Source of the DNA: Crambe crambe
Taxonomy: Eukaryota; Porifera; Demospongiae; Poecilosclerida; Crambeidae
DNA length: 64,000 nt
NCBI GenBank assembly: GCA_963924555.1
Contig: OZ004584.1
Span: forward strand, 8,377,753-8,441,752
Direction: 5' to 3'
The position numbers and the translations under genes are program-made. Below are positions 21,945-33,999 of the stretch, piece after piece. The notes under the pieces are model-generated. The model was not told the origin of the DNA. It was given only the letters and a program-made list of their open reading frames with translations, and made no database searches. The stretch's first letter is position 1. Each line of letters starts with the position of its first letter.

Positions 21945-22065
21945 AGTTACCTTTTAATGATGCCTTGAATGTCCTTTCACTCCATATAGAGATACATTCA
22001 ACCCCCGAGACCACCAATTCTCCTGTGGGGAGGACAATACTACCAGTCCCTCAAATAGCTGGATG
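21945..22065 (-). pseudogene. Antisense Kelch-exon 3' fragment at a duplication junction
   Basis: Matches the 3' end of the Kelch exons (compare 15164-15280): the splice donor end, CAATGATGCCTTGAA-like sequence, then CACCAATTCTCCTGTGGGGA. It lies between the end of the GLUT pseudogene and the start of a dynamitin pseudogene. Too short and diverged to function. Confidence 0.75.
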
Positions 22066-22089
22066 GTGTCAGTTCTGCATTAATAGGAT

Positions 22090-23245
22090 GTTACAAAGTG
22101 TTCACACGAAGTCTACACACCTCTCAAAAGTAAGCAATTACCTATGGATCATGGGGGTGTGGTTTCCTGTCATGTGATCTAGCTGATAGTTCAGCTCTAG
22201 GAAGCCTTCCTTACTGTATGTACTACAGATTGTAGTGGGTGTGGTTTCCTGTCATGTGATCCTTCTGGATGAAAGTATATTTTATTCAGTTGAGTGAAGT
22301 GGAGAAGAGATTGGTCCAGTTAGAGTCACTAGTGGGTGATGAGGGACAGACAGTGGTAAGTTATTACAACTGACAGAAGCAGCTTCTACACATTACACTT
22401 CTCCCCACATAGTCTTCAGTCACTGGAGGCCTCGACAGTAAAGAGAAGAGTCTTTCTGTGAGTCACATGACTTTAATTCAACATCACATGGTCTCAATTC
22501 TTTTCACCTTCAGTCGGCATTGTTGAACTTCCAGGGTCGAGTGGCTCTTCTGGGTCCTGACCACATAACATCCATCAGTGCCCAACCACAGGTCAGTCAG
22601 TTACAACTTTTCTTATAAATGTGTCCATCCCTGCTACGTAAGTCCAAGGCAGACACACTGGAATCTCCATGTGTTGTATCCTTCTTTTCTTCTTTCAGGG
22701 ACTACTGTCTCTCTTGGAGCAGAAGAAAGCACAAAAACTAAAGACCCAGAGAAGTCTGCACGAGTAAGCACAAATATTAAATGTCTCCATGATTCAGAGA
22801 ATGACAAGTCCTTTACTTCACTGTCTGTTTTTAGGTTTCTGAAGCACTGGAGACAGTCGGTCGCTTGGCCAGTGTAGCCCCTCTGATTCCAGATCTCGTG
22901 GAACGTCTCCATGCCCTGAAGGACCTGCCCAGTTTGCTGGGTCAGTGGCATAAATCTCTGACAGTCAAGACCAGCTCTCCAAGCAAACCACGGACTACTC
23001 AGTCAGGTCTGTTACAGATCTAGCACTTAGAATGGGTATGGTCCTCTTCAAAGCAAGATATGAGGACTGCATGTCTGACCAAATTGAAGCTTTTGTTTTT
23101 GTTTGTTTGTTTAACTGTGCAGATAATAATGCGTTCTCATTTCCCCATCCCATCAGGTACAACTGTCACTTCAAAAGAACATGTCCACACTTCATTCCAA
23201 GTTTCAAGATCTTGGATCCAGAATGGAATCATTACAGACCTTAAT
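22090..23245 (+). pseudogene. Dynamitin (DCTN2) pseudogene, copy 2, 3' half
   Basis: Contains remnants of dynamitin exons 5 (end) to 11: GTGTTCACACGAAG with part of exon 5 deleted, LSEVEKRLVQLESL, the SSVTGGLDSKEKS exon, the LNFQGRVALLGPDH exon, and the C-terminal exon near 23157-23245. The exon after LLSLLEQ has lost 10 bp against the intact gene, giving a frameshift. The LPDLVERLHALKDL exon is internally deleted. The first four exons are absent. No product is expected. Confidence 0.9.
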
Positions 23246-23504
23246 TATCTTGTGCAGTATACATAGGAACTCATTGGGAAATGATGTAATTGTGCATTAA
23301 AAATAAGAAAATTAGTTCTTTTGTAAATCCATCCATTAAGAGTTCTGAAGTCCTACAGGACACGCAATATCAAAACAGAATGAAGAGTATCCACTTTCAC
23401 TATGTGCATAAAGACTTACCTATTGTAGCAAAATTAATGGTTGCACTTTCTAGTTCCAAGGACTTGATCACTTATTCATGGTTGCTGCATGCAGGAGACA
23501 GACA

Positions 23505-26500
23505 TCAGTAAACTAGATAGTATAACACCTTACCTCTTGGGTGTGCTGTGGCTATCCTTTTGAACATTCCTCCATCAAGCTTCCTAACACCAGCTGCTAG
23601 TTGCCTCCAACTCGGTTTGCCATATTTGGCAGTGTTGTAGTTCTGCTTCAACCACTCGGTAATGACGTCGAACAGGCACCTGCTACAATTTCCAGAGTTA
23701 TTCCTGCGGATGACCTCAATGGCACTGGTCTTCAGTCTGAGGTAAGTAGCAAGGGTGTCCCAACTGGCCGCCAAGTCCTCCACTTCATCCATCACATCTG
23801 CTATGTCTTCAGGATCTATTATCAATGCAACATTGACTCATTGTAAGTTTGAGGGAGATCAGATGACTCACCTAGTTCAGAATCATCTATCGTTTCAAGA
23901 ACTTGTTTCCACTCGGTTGCTGGGAGTGGAGTAACATGGGAGTGGAGACCTAGAAATAATTAAGAATGAAATTATGTTGCAAGGAGACAAGGAATTGTTT
24001 GCACTACCAGTACTGACCAGACTGAGGTGAGACAGGTCCACTTGTACTCTCTCCACTACTATCAGTCAGAGGCTACAATGAAATAAGATATGCAATATGT
24101 TTACCAGTTATAACACGAGACTCATTATGAATATTATAAAGTCAGATTATCTTGGTCACTTTAGACTATATATCATGTTCACTAAGGTTCTCTACTCTAT
24201 ATAATGCACACCAAATCCTTACGTCACGACTTCAGGGCAAGGTACTTGCTACAATTTACTTACCTTTCCAAACCAAACCAAATGCTGACTTTGCATATAA
24301 ACTGGATCAGGTTCTTCGGGATTCTTGAGGCAGTCCATGATGTGAGGAGAAGTCTCTTCACTGTCAACAACGCACAAGTGGTCTCTTCCAGGGTGGGAGG
24401 GACATTCAAAGGAGAGTTGGTAGCTCACAGAAAAGGCATAGTTCATATGAGAGGTGACTGTCTTCAGTGTATGCTCAATGATCTCTCTGATGGCATGACA
24501 CACCTCGTGTGTTGGGGTCTTGGTGATCGGTAGTCTCTTGATGGATACCTCGTAGTACTTTGGTTGGGAGATGAGGGTGATGGTGTCACGATCAGCTCCG
24601 AATCGAAACTGCACTCGGTTCTTCTTGATGCCTTTTTCGATCAATTTGAGTGAGCTCTGTCCAACTAAGTTGGCAATGGTGGCAGGAAAGACCCCAAGGG
24701 GTACAAAACCACATTCGTATCGAATCAAAAGAGAGGCAGGAAGGAGTTGGTTGGAATCAAATTTTCGAAAGTCATTCAGTTCTTCACTGCTCACATTCTC
24801 AAGGACACAGGGCATCAGGTAGACCTTTGAACTCTGTGAAGGGTCAGACTGGACTATGGGAGCTATGATGTTGAGGTATTCCAGCAGCTTCACCAGTTGG
24901 CCCAGGGGTATATAATCTCCTGAAATACCAATAATACTTCCTCTGATATCTTCCAGGGAGAACTGTCCTGTTTTCCTAAACCTCTCAGAGGCAGCCACGC
25001 CCATTCGACCGAACTTAAAAGCATTGATGATCAGATTGGTCACGCTATCAAAAACAATTTGAATGTTACAAATGACTGTTTCTTTTAACTCAGGTAGGTT
25101 GGGGAAGTACATCAGGACTCCGGCATGGTGGTGGAGGAACCACAGAGCTGTCTTTGTATCAGCAGCTGTCATGCCTAGCCTCTCAGCAAGTTGCAGGCAA
25201 CTCTGCAGACTGGATATTCTCTTGTCTCTCTTTCGCAGGCAGAGACTCAGCATCAGCCATGCAGCTGGGATGCGAAGCTTCTTGAAGTGCTTCTGCAAAC
25301 CTTTCTGGAGAAAGGTACGAATCTCTCTGATTTCGTCTGCTCCCCCCATCATGTTGTCTATGGGGAGTACCATCCTGCCTTCAGAGGAAAATTGGACCAG
25401 ATCGTCCCTGAAGAAATCGGTAGATCGAATCGTACGTTGTAATTTTTCATCAAATTCGTCGATCTCCTCTTCAGACACTTTATCTTTATGTGTCCCGATT
25501 ATGTATGCAACAGATTTAGAAGAAGCTAAAAGCTCGTCCAATTTGGAATCAGAGGCCCCTTCGTTACTCTCTTGTGAGCTGTATGACTTGAAGCAAGCAA
25601 TACTGGATAGAACTGAGAGAAGGACTTCTTCCACAGTATAGGTGGACTCGACTGGCAAGGTGGACTCACCTGATGGACTGAGGAAGGAGATAGTGTAACT
25701 TTTCTGGAGGTCATCGATCAACTTACAAAATAAAAGGTAAGGACCGATGGCGAGTGCTGGGAGCATGTCCATCAGCTCGGGATGGCCCCCTGTGTCTTCC
25801 ATGTTCAGTAGTGCTGCATCCTTGAAGAGCTGCTTCATATGACTCCAATTCTTGGCACTCATGGCACTACGGAACAAGTCGGCCATTTCCTCCACGTCAG
25901 AGAGTAGAGTACCACTACCTCTAAGTCTTTCCATCAGTGGTGGAGGGTTGGATAAATGATTAGACTTTTTCTCAGAAGAAGGTACCTCTGGTGACTTAAG
26001 ATTGGTGTTGGAAAGTTCGGTCCTATGTATTTCTTGAGTAGAAGGTGTTTCATCATGAATGGTGGACCCATCACTCACACTTTCTTCATTGGAGTTGATA
26101 CTGGACGTTTTCTGTTGAAATATCTGCTGATAGAAGAACTGCAGGAACATGTGTGCCTCGTCTGTGAGGTTTTCAGCTGCTAACCAATCTGTTTGTGTCA
26201 CCATGGCTGTAGTGCAGGAGAGGTTCCTGATGATCACTCGTCCTGACTCAACTGCACCCGTACTAGGCTGCTCTGCCTCTCCAGCTGAAGCGATGTCTGT
26301 GATCTCTCCAGTCAGGCGGCGACGGGTCGTTGTCTTTCCCAAACGAGGACCTCCAACGAAAGCCATTTTGACAAAGAGCATTTCTATGGATTCTTGTGTA
26401 GCAAGGATTCGGCGGTATGCATTCAAGCAGTCAGTTTTGCCTGAGGGGATAAGAGAAATACATTCTAAAACAGATGTGCTACAGCTCGAATGAGAAGAGT

Positions 26501-28222
26501 ACTTTGAAGCAGTATTCTAAATAATGCACATCTGGCAGTGGGGGTGGGTGGGCCAGGGGGATTTACTTTCTCCCTTACTAGAACTTTGCCTCTCCATGGG
26601 ACCTTGCTGTGTAGAGTGTATTCCAAAGGGTCGAGGTAAGAGATATTGTTTTCTAGATGAAGGTCTGGGAATTGGATGATACTTTGTATGGAATCTCTAC
26701 TCACCAGTGAGGTAGTCTTCAATCTGCACACTCAGTTCAATCAGTTCAAGTTTCTTCAATACATTAAAGAGAGAAGTCCAGGTTGGAGGAAGACGACTCT
26801 TTCCTGGAGATTTCCATTGGCTGATCACAATTTCAACAGCTTTAGAACTATCAGACGGAAGTTGATGCCAGACAGTCCTGATCCCAGCAGCTTGTATCAG
26901 TTTAGTGTGGACCTTTGCCAGTGACGTGACCACCTGGATTCCTACTCCCTCCAGTCTAGAGAGAGCACTCATGCTGAATCGACTCTCGGGGTTGAATGGG
27001 GTCACTGGGAATGGGATAAATCATAAATCAGTTAAATTGGGACCTCCAGAGTATTTAAGAATTGTTGGGATAGACCATTTTGATCTTGTGATACTATTAC
27101 ATCATCATGACATAATCAATTATTTGGACAGAATTCAGTAGTCACCTTTCAATGATGCCTTGAACACCCTGTTACTCTTTCTAGATACACCCCATCCCCC
27201 TAACACCACCAATTCTCCTGTGGGGAGGACAATAGTAGCAGTTCTACGTGACTTTATAGGCACATTCCCCACATGTAACCAGGAGAGGGTGTGGGGGGAG
27301 TAGGCACAGATCTCAGAGGAATGGACACCACTAAGCCATCCTCCAGTAGATATCAGCTGATTTGCAAATGATGAAGGAGAGGAAAGTTCTAGATGAGTCT
27401 GTAACTCACTCCACAAACCACTGGAGTGCGACATTTCTTGAGTATAGTTTTCATTAAGGAGTGACTCCAACTTGCAGTGAAATACTGAGGGACCCTGTTC
27501 ATAGCCACCCATCAAATACAGTCTTCCTTTATGGAGAGTGGATTTCAAACAACTGCATGTTTTAGGTAGAGGTTGAACAGACAACCACTCATTGTCTTTG
27601 AGTATCTCCACTACATTCATAAAACCCCCTTTAAAACCACCTGATACCACCAAACATTCGGGACTTCCAGTGTTCAATGCTGATGAATAAAGACGACTAG
27701 TTGGCATTGGTGGCAGTGATGGTTCCCAGTTCGTTCCTCCTTTAAGTGTCCATAGTTTATTTGTAGCCATATGAGTATCAGGTTCCTCTCCACCAACAAG
27801 TACCACCTGAGAGTGGTAGGTGGTGAGGCCATAAAAACGGGTGGGTGTGGTCACTTGTGACCATGAGTTCAAATCAGTGGAGGAGATAAACAGTGGGGCT
27901 TCACTTTCCCATGATGATGTGATCCCTCCTACATATATCTGGTCCTGCAGTAGCACACATTGGGCATCACACATACCCACTTGTATTCGAGTGCACTTCA
28001 CTGGTAGTGGAGTGCACTCTGCCCAGTCAAGTGAGGCTAGGGGGTGGAGGATGTCAACCTGTAGAGGTATAGTAGAGAATAGTTACCTTGCGCACATACA
28101 CAACAGGGGGTCGTCTTTGACATAATGGAGGGACAGAATAGAAGGCCTGCACATGGAGGTGTGTCACATAAAAGGGGCGTGGTTGTCTGCCATCTTAGAG
28201 AGCAGAGAATGTATAGACTCAT
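23505..28222 (-). CDS. Gene B: Kelch-Death-ROCO-Death protein lacking the first C-terminal Death domain, about 1,315 aa
   Basis: Exons: 28087-28222 (or from ATG 28123), 27146-28036, 26705-27004, 24264-26440, 24018-24072, 23872-23949, 23505-23815. All phases agree with no stop. Six Kelch repeats, a Death-like domain, then Roc-COR with GGPRLGKT, DTGGHPE and THKDKV. The post-COR linker (LTDSSGESTSGPVSPQSG) differs from the other copies. The Death domain that follows it in genes A, C and D is deleted. A new 78-bp exon joins the linker to the last Death domain (DPEDIADVMDEVEDL to ATAHPRG). That exon includes bases that are intronic in the other copies. The loss of one death fold suggests altered partner binding. 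It lies downstream of dynamitin pseudogene 2 in convergent orientation. Confidence 0.82.
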
Positions 28223-28314
28223 TGCAGTTTCAGTAACATTATTGGACTTGTCTGTATATTACCAGCACACAACCACCATGTTGGAGGTAGTCTCCTGCCC
28301 CTTCTCCATGAGAC

Positions 28315-28484
28315 TACAGTGGAACCTCCCAATAATGGACACTCCAAATAAAGCACACCTCTCTGTAAAGGACACTTGTTGCTGTCCCACCATAGTACTT
28401 TGTGTATTAAATGACCTCTGAATAAAGGTCACCTCTCTATAAAGGACAATTTCAACTTGTCTGTTATTTGGAGACTCCACTGTA
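28315..28484. mobile_element. Short MITE with TACAGTGGA ends, copy 2
   Basis: Same element and position relative to gene B as 16689-16857 has to gene A. It was duplicated with the segment. Confidence 0.7.
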
Positions 28485-28499
28485 TGTTGGAGGTACAAG

Positions 28500-30460
28500 G
28501 TAGAGGAGAAATTGTACTAGTTTAAGTTATCCTGTTGCTTGCAAGGGAGAAAACAAGCCTATAGCAATAGCAGTGTACTTTCATCATCTTAGACCCACCC
28601 CTCTATCTGTCTACAAGCCATGTGTACTTGTGTGGAAAAGCTGGAATATGAGAGAGATAAAGGTAATTCTTATTAACTGATGAAGAGATAAGTTCATGGA
28701 GGACAACCTTGCCCCTTGCCCCTTTTACATGACACACTCCCTGCTCCTTGCGCAGGCTCTCCATTCTTCAGGGCTGGATCCAGGGATGGTTGCAATCCTT
28801 CTTTTATTCCCAAGATAGGACTGTAGCTAAAATGGTGGACTGTATGTAGTACCCCAGAAATTTTGACTATGCCCACTTAGCCCAGCCATGTCCATTTTTA
28901 CTTGATACTTAATCTTGTGTTTCTGTTTGCCCTCAAAATTGTGTGCTGCATTAGCTACAGTTACACTCAATCTCCAAGAGACATCTTTGAAGTGATGTTG
29001 GGCATGGTCACAGGTGTGATTGTTAAAGGGAATAACAGTTAGTATGGCAGGGGTGGCACAACAGGTGCTGCTGATATGACTTTTGCTGTACCACTTTTAT
29101 AACTGGTCAGGAAGAACTGTACCAGTTCTACAGTGCATGGACTACAGGCTTGCTATGTTAATTGGAAAATGCACAAGACATTAATATCAGTTACACACCC
29201 TCACTAAAGCTATGACAGTTCATTTCATGTAAAAAAACAGACACAACATTTTTGGAAACTTATTTTTCTTTCCCTTTCACTAAAAAGTATTAAAATTAAG
29301 GTGAAATAATCATACTGAGTTTTCAAGGCTAGAGGTGCACCACATTTCAAGTGGTTGTGCCACCCCTGTATGCACTAATGTGTGGCCAAAGTAGCTACAG
29401 TACGTTGGAATTTTGGGTAATGATCACCAAAATAATGCTCATCCAGCATGACCACCATGAGGTCAGACTCACTCACTCTAAGGTCAGAGTTCAAACATGC
29501 ACACCATAAAGCTCAAGCATTGAAATTTTAGTTGGCTGATCTAGTGAGCTCTAACCAAGGATACAATTTGGAGGGGGTGGGACCCTCCATACCACGGAGA
29601 AAATTCACTAGGGTAAAATGGGTCACTCTTCATGACTGCTTAGTCCATCGAAATGCAGAGGTTAAGCTTTTTCTCAGACAGCACCACAGTAATTCCGAAA
29701 AGATAGAGTGCAGGTTGAAATAATGTAGAATTAAATTTTAAAGTGTGCAGCTAATAAATTGATAAAAATCAAATTCATGGGGTAATTCCAGTCGGCTCAT
29801 CTATTTCACAGTTAAAGCTGTATAAAGATGTATGAAGTCGAATTATTATTTGCACCTGTTTAGATGCTACATGGACCTGGAGACAGTTGTAACTAAGTTC
29901 TATCAACCATTTGCAGTGATTTAGATTGAAGATGATGATGAATTCATTAATACTGTCTGGATACAATAATAGCATGTCAATTCCTGGCCTCTTTGCCCAG
30001 AACCTTGAGAGTTACTTCTCTGACAGTTCCAGACAAAGGTTAAAACCTAATACTTGTAAAATGTTTATTTACACACAATCGGTAAGGGGTCTGGTTTGAG
30101 ACTAGTCTACTTACTAGGTCCTAGTGGCAATATTTCCTGTGTCTGATCTTTAGCTACAAACTAAAGTGTAGTTAATATAAAATTCTGAAGTCTTGACTAG
30201 TGAATAGGACCCCTACCCTGAGTCCAACTATTCTATAGATCCCATAGATGTCAAATACACTCTCTCTTTGGATGGCAGCAAGATAATGTTAAATACATAT
30301 ATGTACATGAAAGTAGTTAGTCTCGCCTAGCCTTTCCTTTTTGTTTGGCTAGGCTAGCATCATGTGATGCTTTAGAGTGATTCTTGCACTTAGGCATTGG
30401 CACAATCAACAGACCAGTTTAACAACTAGTAAATTTAGCTAGCTAGCTTTTATCCATACC
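28500..30460. other. Non-coding duplicated spacer upstream of gene B
   Basis: No gene supported. Nearly the same sequence lies at 52850-54200 (for example GGCAGGGGTGGCACAACAGG at 29046 and 53453), so it is part of a segmental duplication. Open frames here are short and not conserved between the two copies. Confidence 0.65.
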
Positions 30461-30466
30461 TTCCCC

Positions 30467-30886
30467 TGTCCATCCATCAGATTCTTCCTCGATCTTACAT
30501 TATAACTCCAGATTGCTTCTTTCCAATCAACCAAATATCACGTGATCATAAGGACTACTTTGAGCATGCGCATTGAAAAAAGATAGATTGTACTTTGACC
30601 TTTCTACTGTGGGGTACATAGTGCAATTACAAAATAGTTCACTTTTACGATTGCAGTCTTTCTCGTTCCACTTCATGTCTTTGATGAGCTCATGATAATC
30701 AGCTTTCTCCAAGCAGCTAATGAATGTTTGCAGCAACACTGGCTGCAATCCTTTGCCTTTTATCCATTGGATGAACACTTCATTCAATACGTTGACTACC
30801 GTTGATTTGTCCTTCTTTATGATTTTCATCTTGTCACCTGTATCATCTTCCAAGAGGCATATAATAAATTTCTCGTAGTCGGCCAT
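30467..30886 (-). CDS. Orphan Death-fold exon pair, probable N-terminal part of a family member
   Basis: The open frame from ATG 30886 encodes a helical domain with STVVNVLNEVFIQWIKGKGL, then LQTFISCLEKADYHELIKDM. This is the pattern of the last helices of a Death domain (LxxWLxGKGLxPVTWxTLIxCLxxA). A plausible GTAAAA donor near 30647 could join it to a short exon at 30467-30495 encoding IEEESDGWTGEG before a GTATGG donor. I cannot show that it splices to gene B, because the phase would put a stop at one possible Kelch acceptor. It may be a fragment or the start of an unresolved gene. Confidence 0.5.
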
Positions 30887-30889
30887 TGC

Positions 30890-32585
30890 TGAAGCAAAGT
30901 CTATGGCTTTTCCAGTACGTGGGGGAAGTGTCTGAGATCAAATAATTTCGGCTTGCCATCTGCAGTCATTTGAATAAGAGCTATGAATTACATGTGACTT
31001 ATGTAGTTCTTGCTCTCTATCATCACAAAATCATTACTAGTTAGGCCATACCAATTTGATTATATGTTTCGCGGGCCCTACCTACCCAATTTTTTCAAGT
31101 TTGAAATGAAAATGATAGTTCAGGGTCAAAGGTTAAGCCCTTGCCAACTCTCACCTGTCACCCAAAACGGCAAATATAGCTTGGCTCGTGACAGCTAAGT
31201 GAGTCTAACAACCTTCCACTAGGCAGGCGAACAAAAAACCCAAACTCACTCACCAAAGAGTAAATTTTTAATTAATAATAATTAATTCATGTTACCTTGA
31301 TAATGAGAATCATTATCATTTTCATTTCTACCTACCGACCCAATATCAAGAGCCAGTTCACCTGCGAAACATAAAATCAAATAGGTATGGCCTAGAACAG
31401 TGAGGAGTGAAATGATCTGACAAAATGTCAGACCATGGGAAGAGTTGATCAGCCATATATTATGACATGGCCTTTAATATGATGTCAGACCAAAGCAAAT
31501 CTTGATCAGACATTTGACCTTTTGACCCGGTAAATAGGCTATGACAGACTGTTATAATCCAGGGGGAGGTCGGACAAGCTTTTCGCGAAAATGGCTCACA
31601 AAGCTTTGCAAGAATAGACACGCAGTAAAGAATGGTTGGAATGTAATTAACCTGATGTTTGATAGGCTGTTTCTCCAGCTTTAAGCGTTTGTAGATCATT
31701 TCCCCTGGGCACAAGAAAGATCTAGTAAGCTAGTTGCTAGAAAGCAAACCAGTTTTAGCTTAATATTCAGTTAGCAATTAACCTTTTTTTCTGAATTTCC
31801 AAAACAGGACGGGGATGGATTGGGTTCAGTTGATTTTCAGAGAAATCTACCTGTTAGAGAGCTATCTACAGTCCAATTCAAGTTCATTCAAAGCGTACAC
31901 ATCTCGAGGAATAGCAACTTCAAAAAATGTATTGAAATTCTTGTGAATAAAAAGTGCCTACTCAGCAATAATTGACCTTGTCCGACCCCCCCTCCCCCCC
32001 GGTTATAATCCTCACTGCTTGGTTACAAAAATGTTGTGCATTATTTAGAATCTCAGATTGAATAAGGTCCATTAACAGTATTATGAGTTGGTTAATTGGG
32101 TTACTGTATCCCTGAGGAAATCATGCTAAACTCACTCAGTTTGTTAGGTGATGCTGGGAACACTGCATTGCTGTTGGGTCCATGGATCCCTGTGAAAACC
32201 ATAACAACAATACATCATGTAGTTGTTAAGTTAGGAAGAACTTACAGAAGAAACAGAACATGGAGAAAATCAGTAGAGCCATCAGCATTAAGCATACACA
32301 TTTTCTTGACCAATATCAGGACTTGTCTGTGGGTGAACAAAATCATAGTATCTGATGGATTATTTGGTTTCATTTAATGACTATAGGAACCCAACACATA
32401 AATATTGACTGCAGCTATAATTGCACTCACCCCCACTAGGGAGTGGACCAAGTGGTTTCTACCACACAACTAAGTTAACTGAGTACAAAAATATTCCTTC
32501 TAAATATCATGAAGGGATGGCCTTAAATCTAGCTGGGTTGTGTTAAATACTGCAAAATAGTGGACATTCGCGATGTGCGGTTACC
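30890..32585. other. Intergenic region, no supported gene
   Basis: AT-rich sequence with direct pieces repeated at 57056-57560 (for example GCTGTTGGGTCCATGGATCC near 32170 and 57067). A polypyrimidine run lies at 31985-32000. Short open frames at 31460-31714 and 32096-32377 show no recognisable domain. Confidence 0.55.
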
Positions 32586-32690
32586 TGATTGAGGTCCTCT
32601 CATATGTCCTCCACCATCAGTGCTAGGGGTACAGTGGGTGTGGCTAGAGGTAGAAGCCTCACTCGTACTCAAAGTGTCCTATACAACCAG
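32586..32690 (-). pseudogene. Fragment of the S/T-rich tail exon
   Basis: Matches the tail exon of genes A, C and F (minus strand encodes SEASTSSHTHC then PSTDGGGHMRGPQS). The flanking Death-domain exons are absent on its 5' side. It marks the end of the segment shared with 57400-57800. Confidence 0.75.
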
Positions 32691-33198
32691 TTATTAAAAG
32701 TGATGTCATAATACTATGATTGGTCATTGCTAGACATGTGACATTACAAATATAGTGTTCAAACTGACAATCCACAGTACTTGCATTAGTGATAATGGTC
32801 CTTTTTCAGTACAGAATGCAAATGCTCTCAGTCTGACACTTCATGGTCTTGAAAAATGAGCTATTATGCTCCACACTTTAATTTCTACTTCATAAATATT
32901 TTACACTACACAGTGAGGACATCCCAAATCTATTGGTTGTTTCTAAGGCAACTCAGCTGGAACAATAAGGTAGGTAGGCATGAAAAGGAAAAGAATCTAT
33001 AGTTGTGAACAATTCTACTGCCTTTGAGCACTGTATCATTAGGCCAAGCAGAGAATGCTGGCTGGTTTTAAATACAATGTGCCATGTGCTGTTTTTTCTT
33101 CAAATTTTTCTTATGTTTTTAATCAAGTGTAAATAATATATTTCAACATTAGTTTTGGGTAGGTAGGGCCCGAGAAACAACTAATCTACTCCACTTAC

Positions 33199-33885
33199 TT
33201 ACCCGAGCAGGCCAAAAACAGCTCTGTTCTCCTCAATGGGAAGGAAGGACCCTCTTAGCCCATCGCAAACCCTTCTTATGTATACGCACTTGAACAGCTC
33301 CTGATTGGTGAAGTTGACCCACTTCCTCTGGGTCTCCCCTATTCCTCCTCCCCTGTGCCATTCCAGCAATACCTGAAGATGAAGAGAGAAATGAGATTTA
33401 ATCACATGATAATACTCCATCAAAACTGTCATCTTCTATGTATTGGGAAGAACAATGGCCCCTTCTAGATCTCCCCCTATACATATGTTATAAATGCATC
33501 ATCAATGCAATGCAATTATCTCTACTTTTCTGTGTTCCACTACCCATTGATCCACCACCACTACCCATTGATCCACCACCACTACCCATTGATCCACCAC
33601 CACTACCCATTGATCCACCACCACTACCCATTGATCCACCACCACTACCCATTGATCCACCACCACTACCCATTGATCTACCACCACTACCCATTGATTC
33701 ATTTTCCAATGAGGTTCAACTCAGTTTGAATCGTATTAATGAGAGACAGACTCACTTGTATGTGGGTGAGGTCACTTTAGGAGAGAAGGGGCTCAGAAGC
33801 TGCTCTGATGAAGTTGCTCTTCCACTGACCGGCCAGCAGTGGTCAGCACCAGGCAGCTGCATCCCATCAGACTCATCCTGTAATG
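33199..33885 (-). CDS. Two exons of an unrecognised gene, partial
   Basis: One exon-like piece (about 33765-33880) opens after TTACAG and encodes DESDGMQLPGADHCWPVSG, ending at a GTGAGT donor. A second (about 33200-33375) follows CTTCAG and encodes EWHRGGGIGETQRKWVNF, then CVYIRRVCDGLRGSFLPIEE, ending at GGTAAGTAAG. The phases of the two do not match directly, so an exon may be missing or the model is wrong. I recognise no domain. The intron between them contains the 21-bp tandem repeat. Confidence 0.35.
33537..33703. repeat. 21-bp tandem repeat, 8 copies
   Basis: The unit CTACCCATTGATCCACCACC plus A is repeated about eight times with one or two changes. Because 21 is a multiple of three and the unit lacks stops in several frames, it opens long reading frames on both strands. 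The plus-strand reading would give PLPIDPP repeats. I see no evidence it is translated. Confidence 0.93.
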
Positions 33886-33999
33886 GCATAGACAAAATTA
33901 ATGCATGCTCGTTCTGTGAGTACAAACAAACAAGTAAAACCTGTTCAGAATACATTAGAATCATCATCAGTATAGAAGCTAGAAACAACTGGTGATGGA

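Noticed and set aside
33438-33995. Plus-strand 185-codon proline-rich ORF
   Set aside because: Openness comes from the 21-bp repeat. Flanks show no domain, and the minus strand has splice-site-bounded exons overlapping it.
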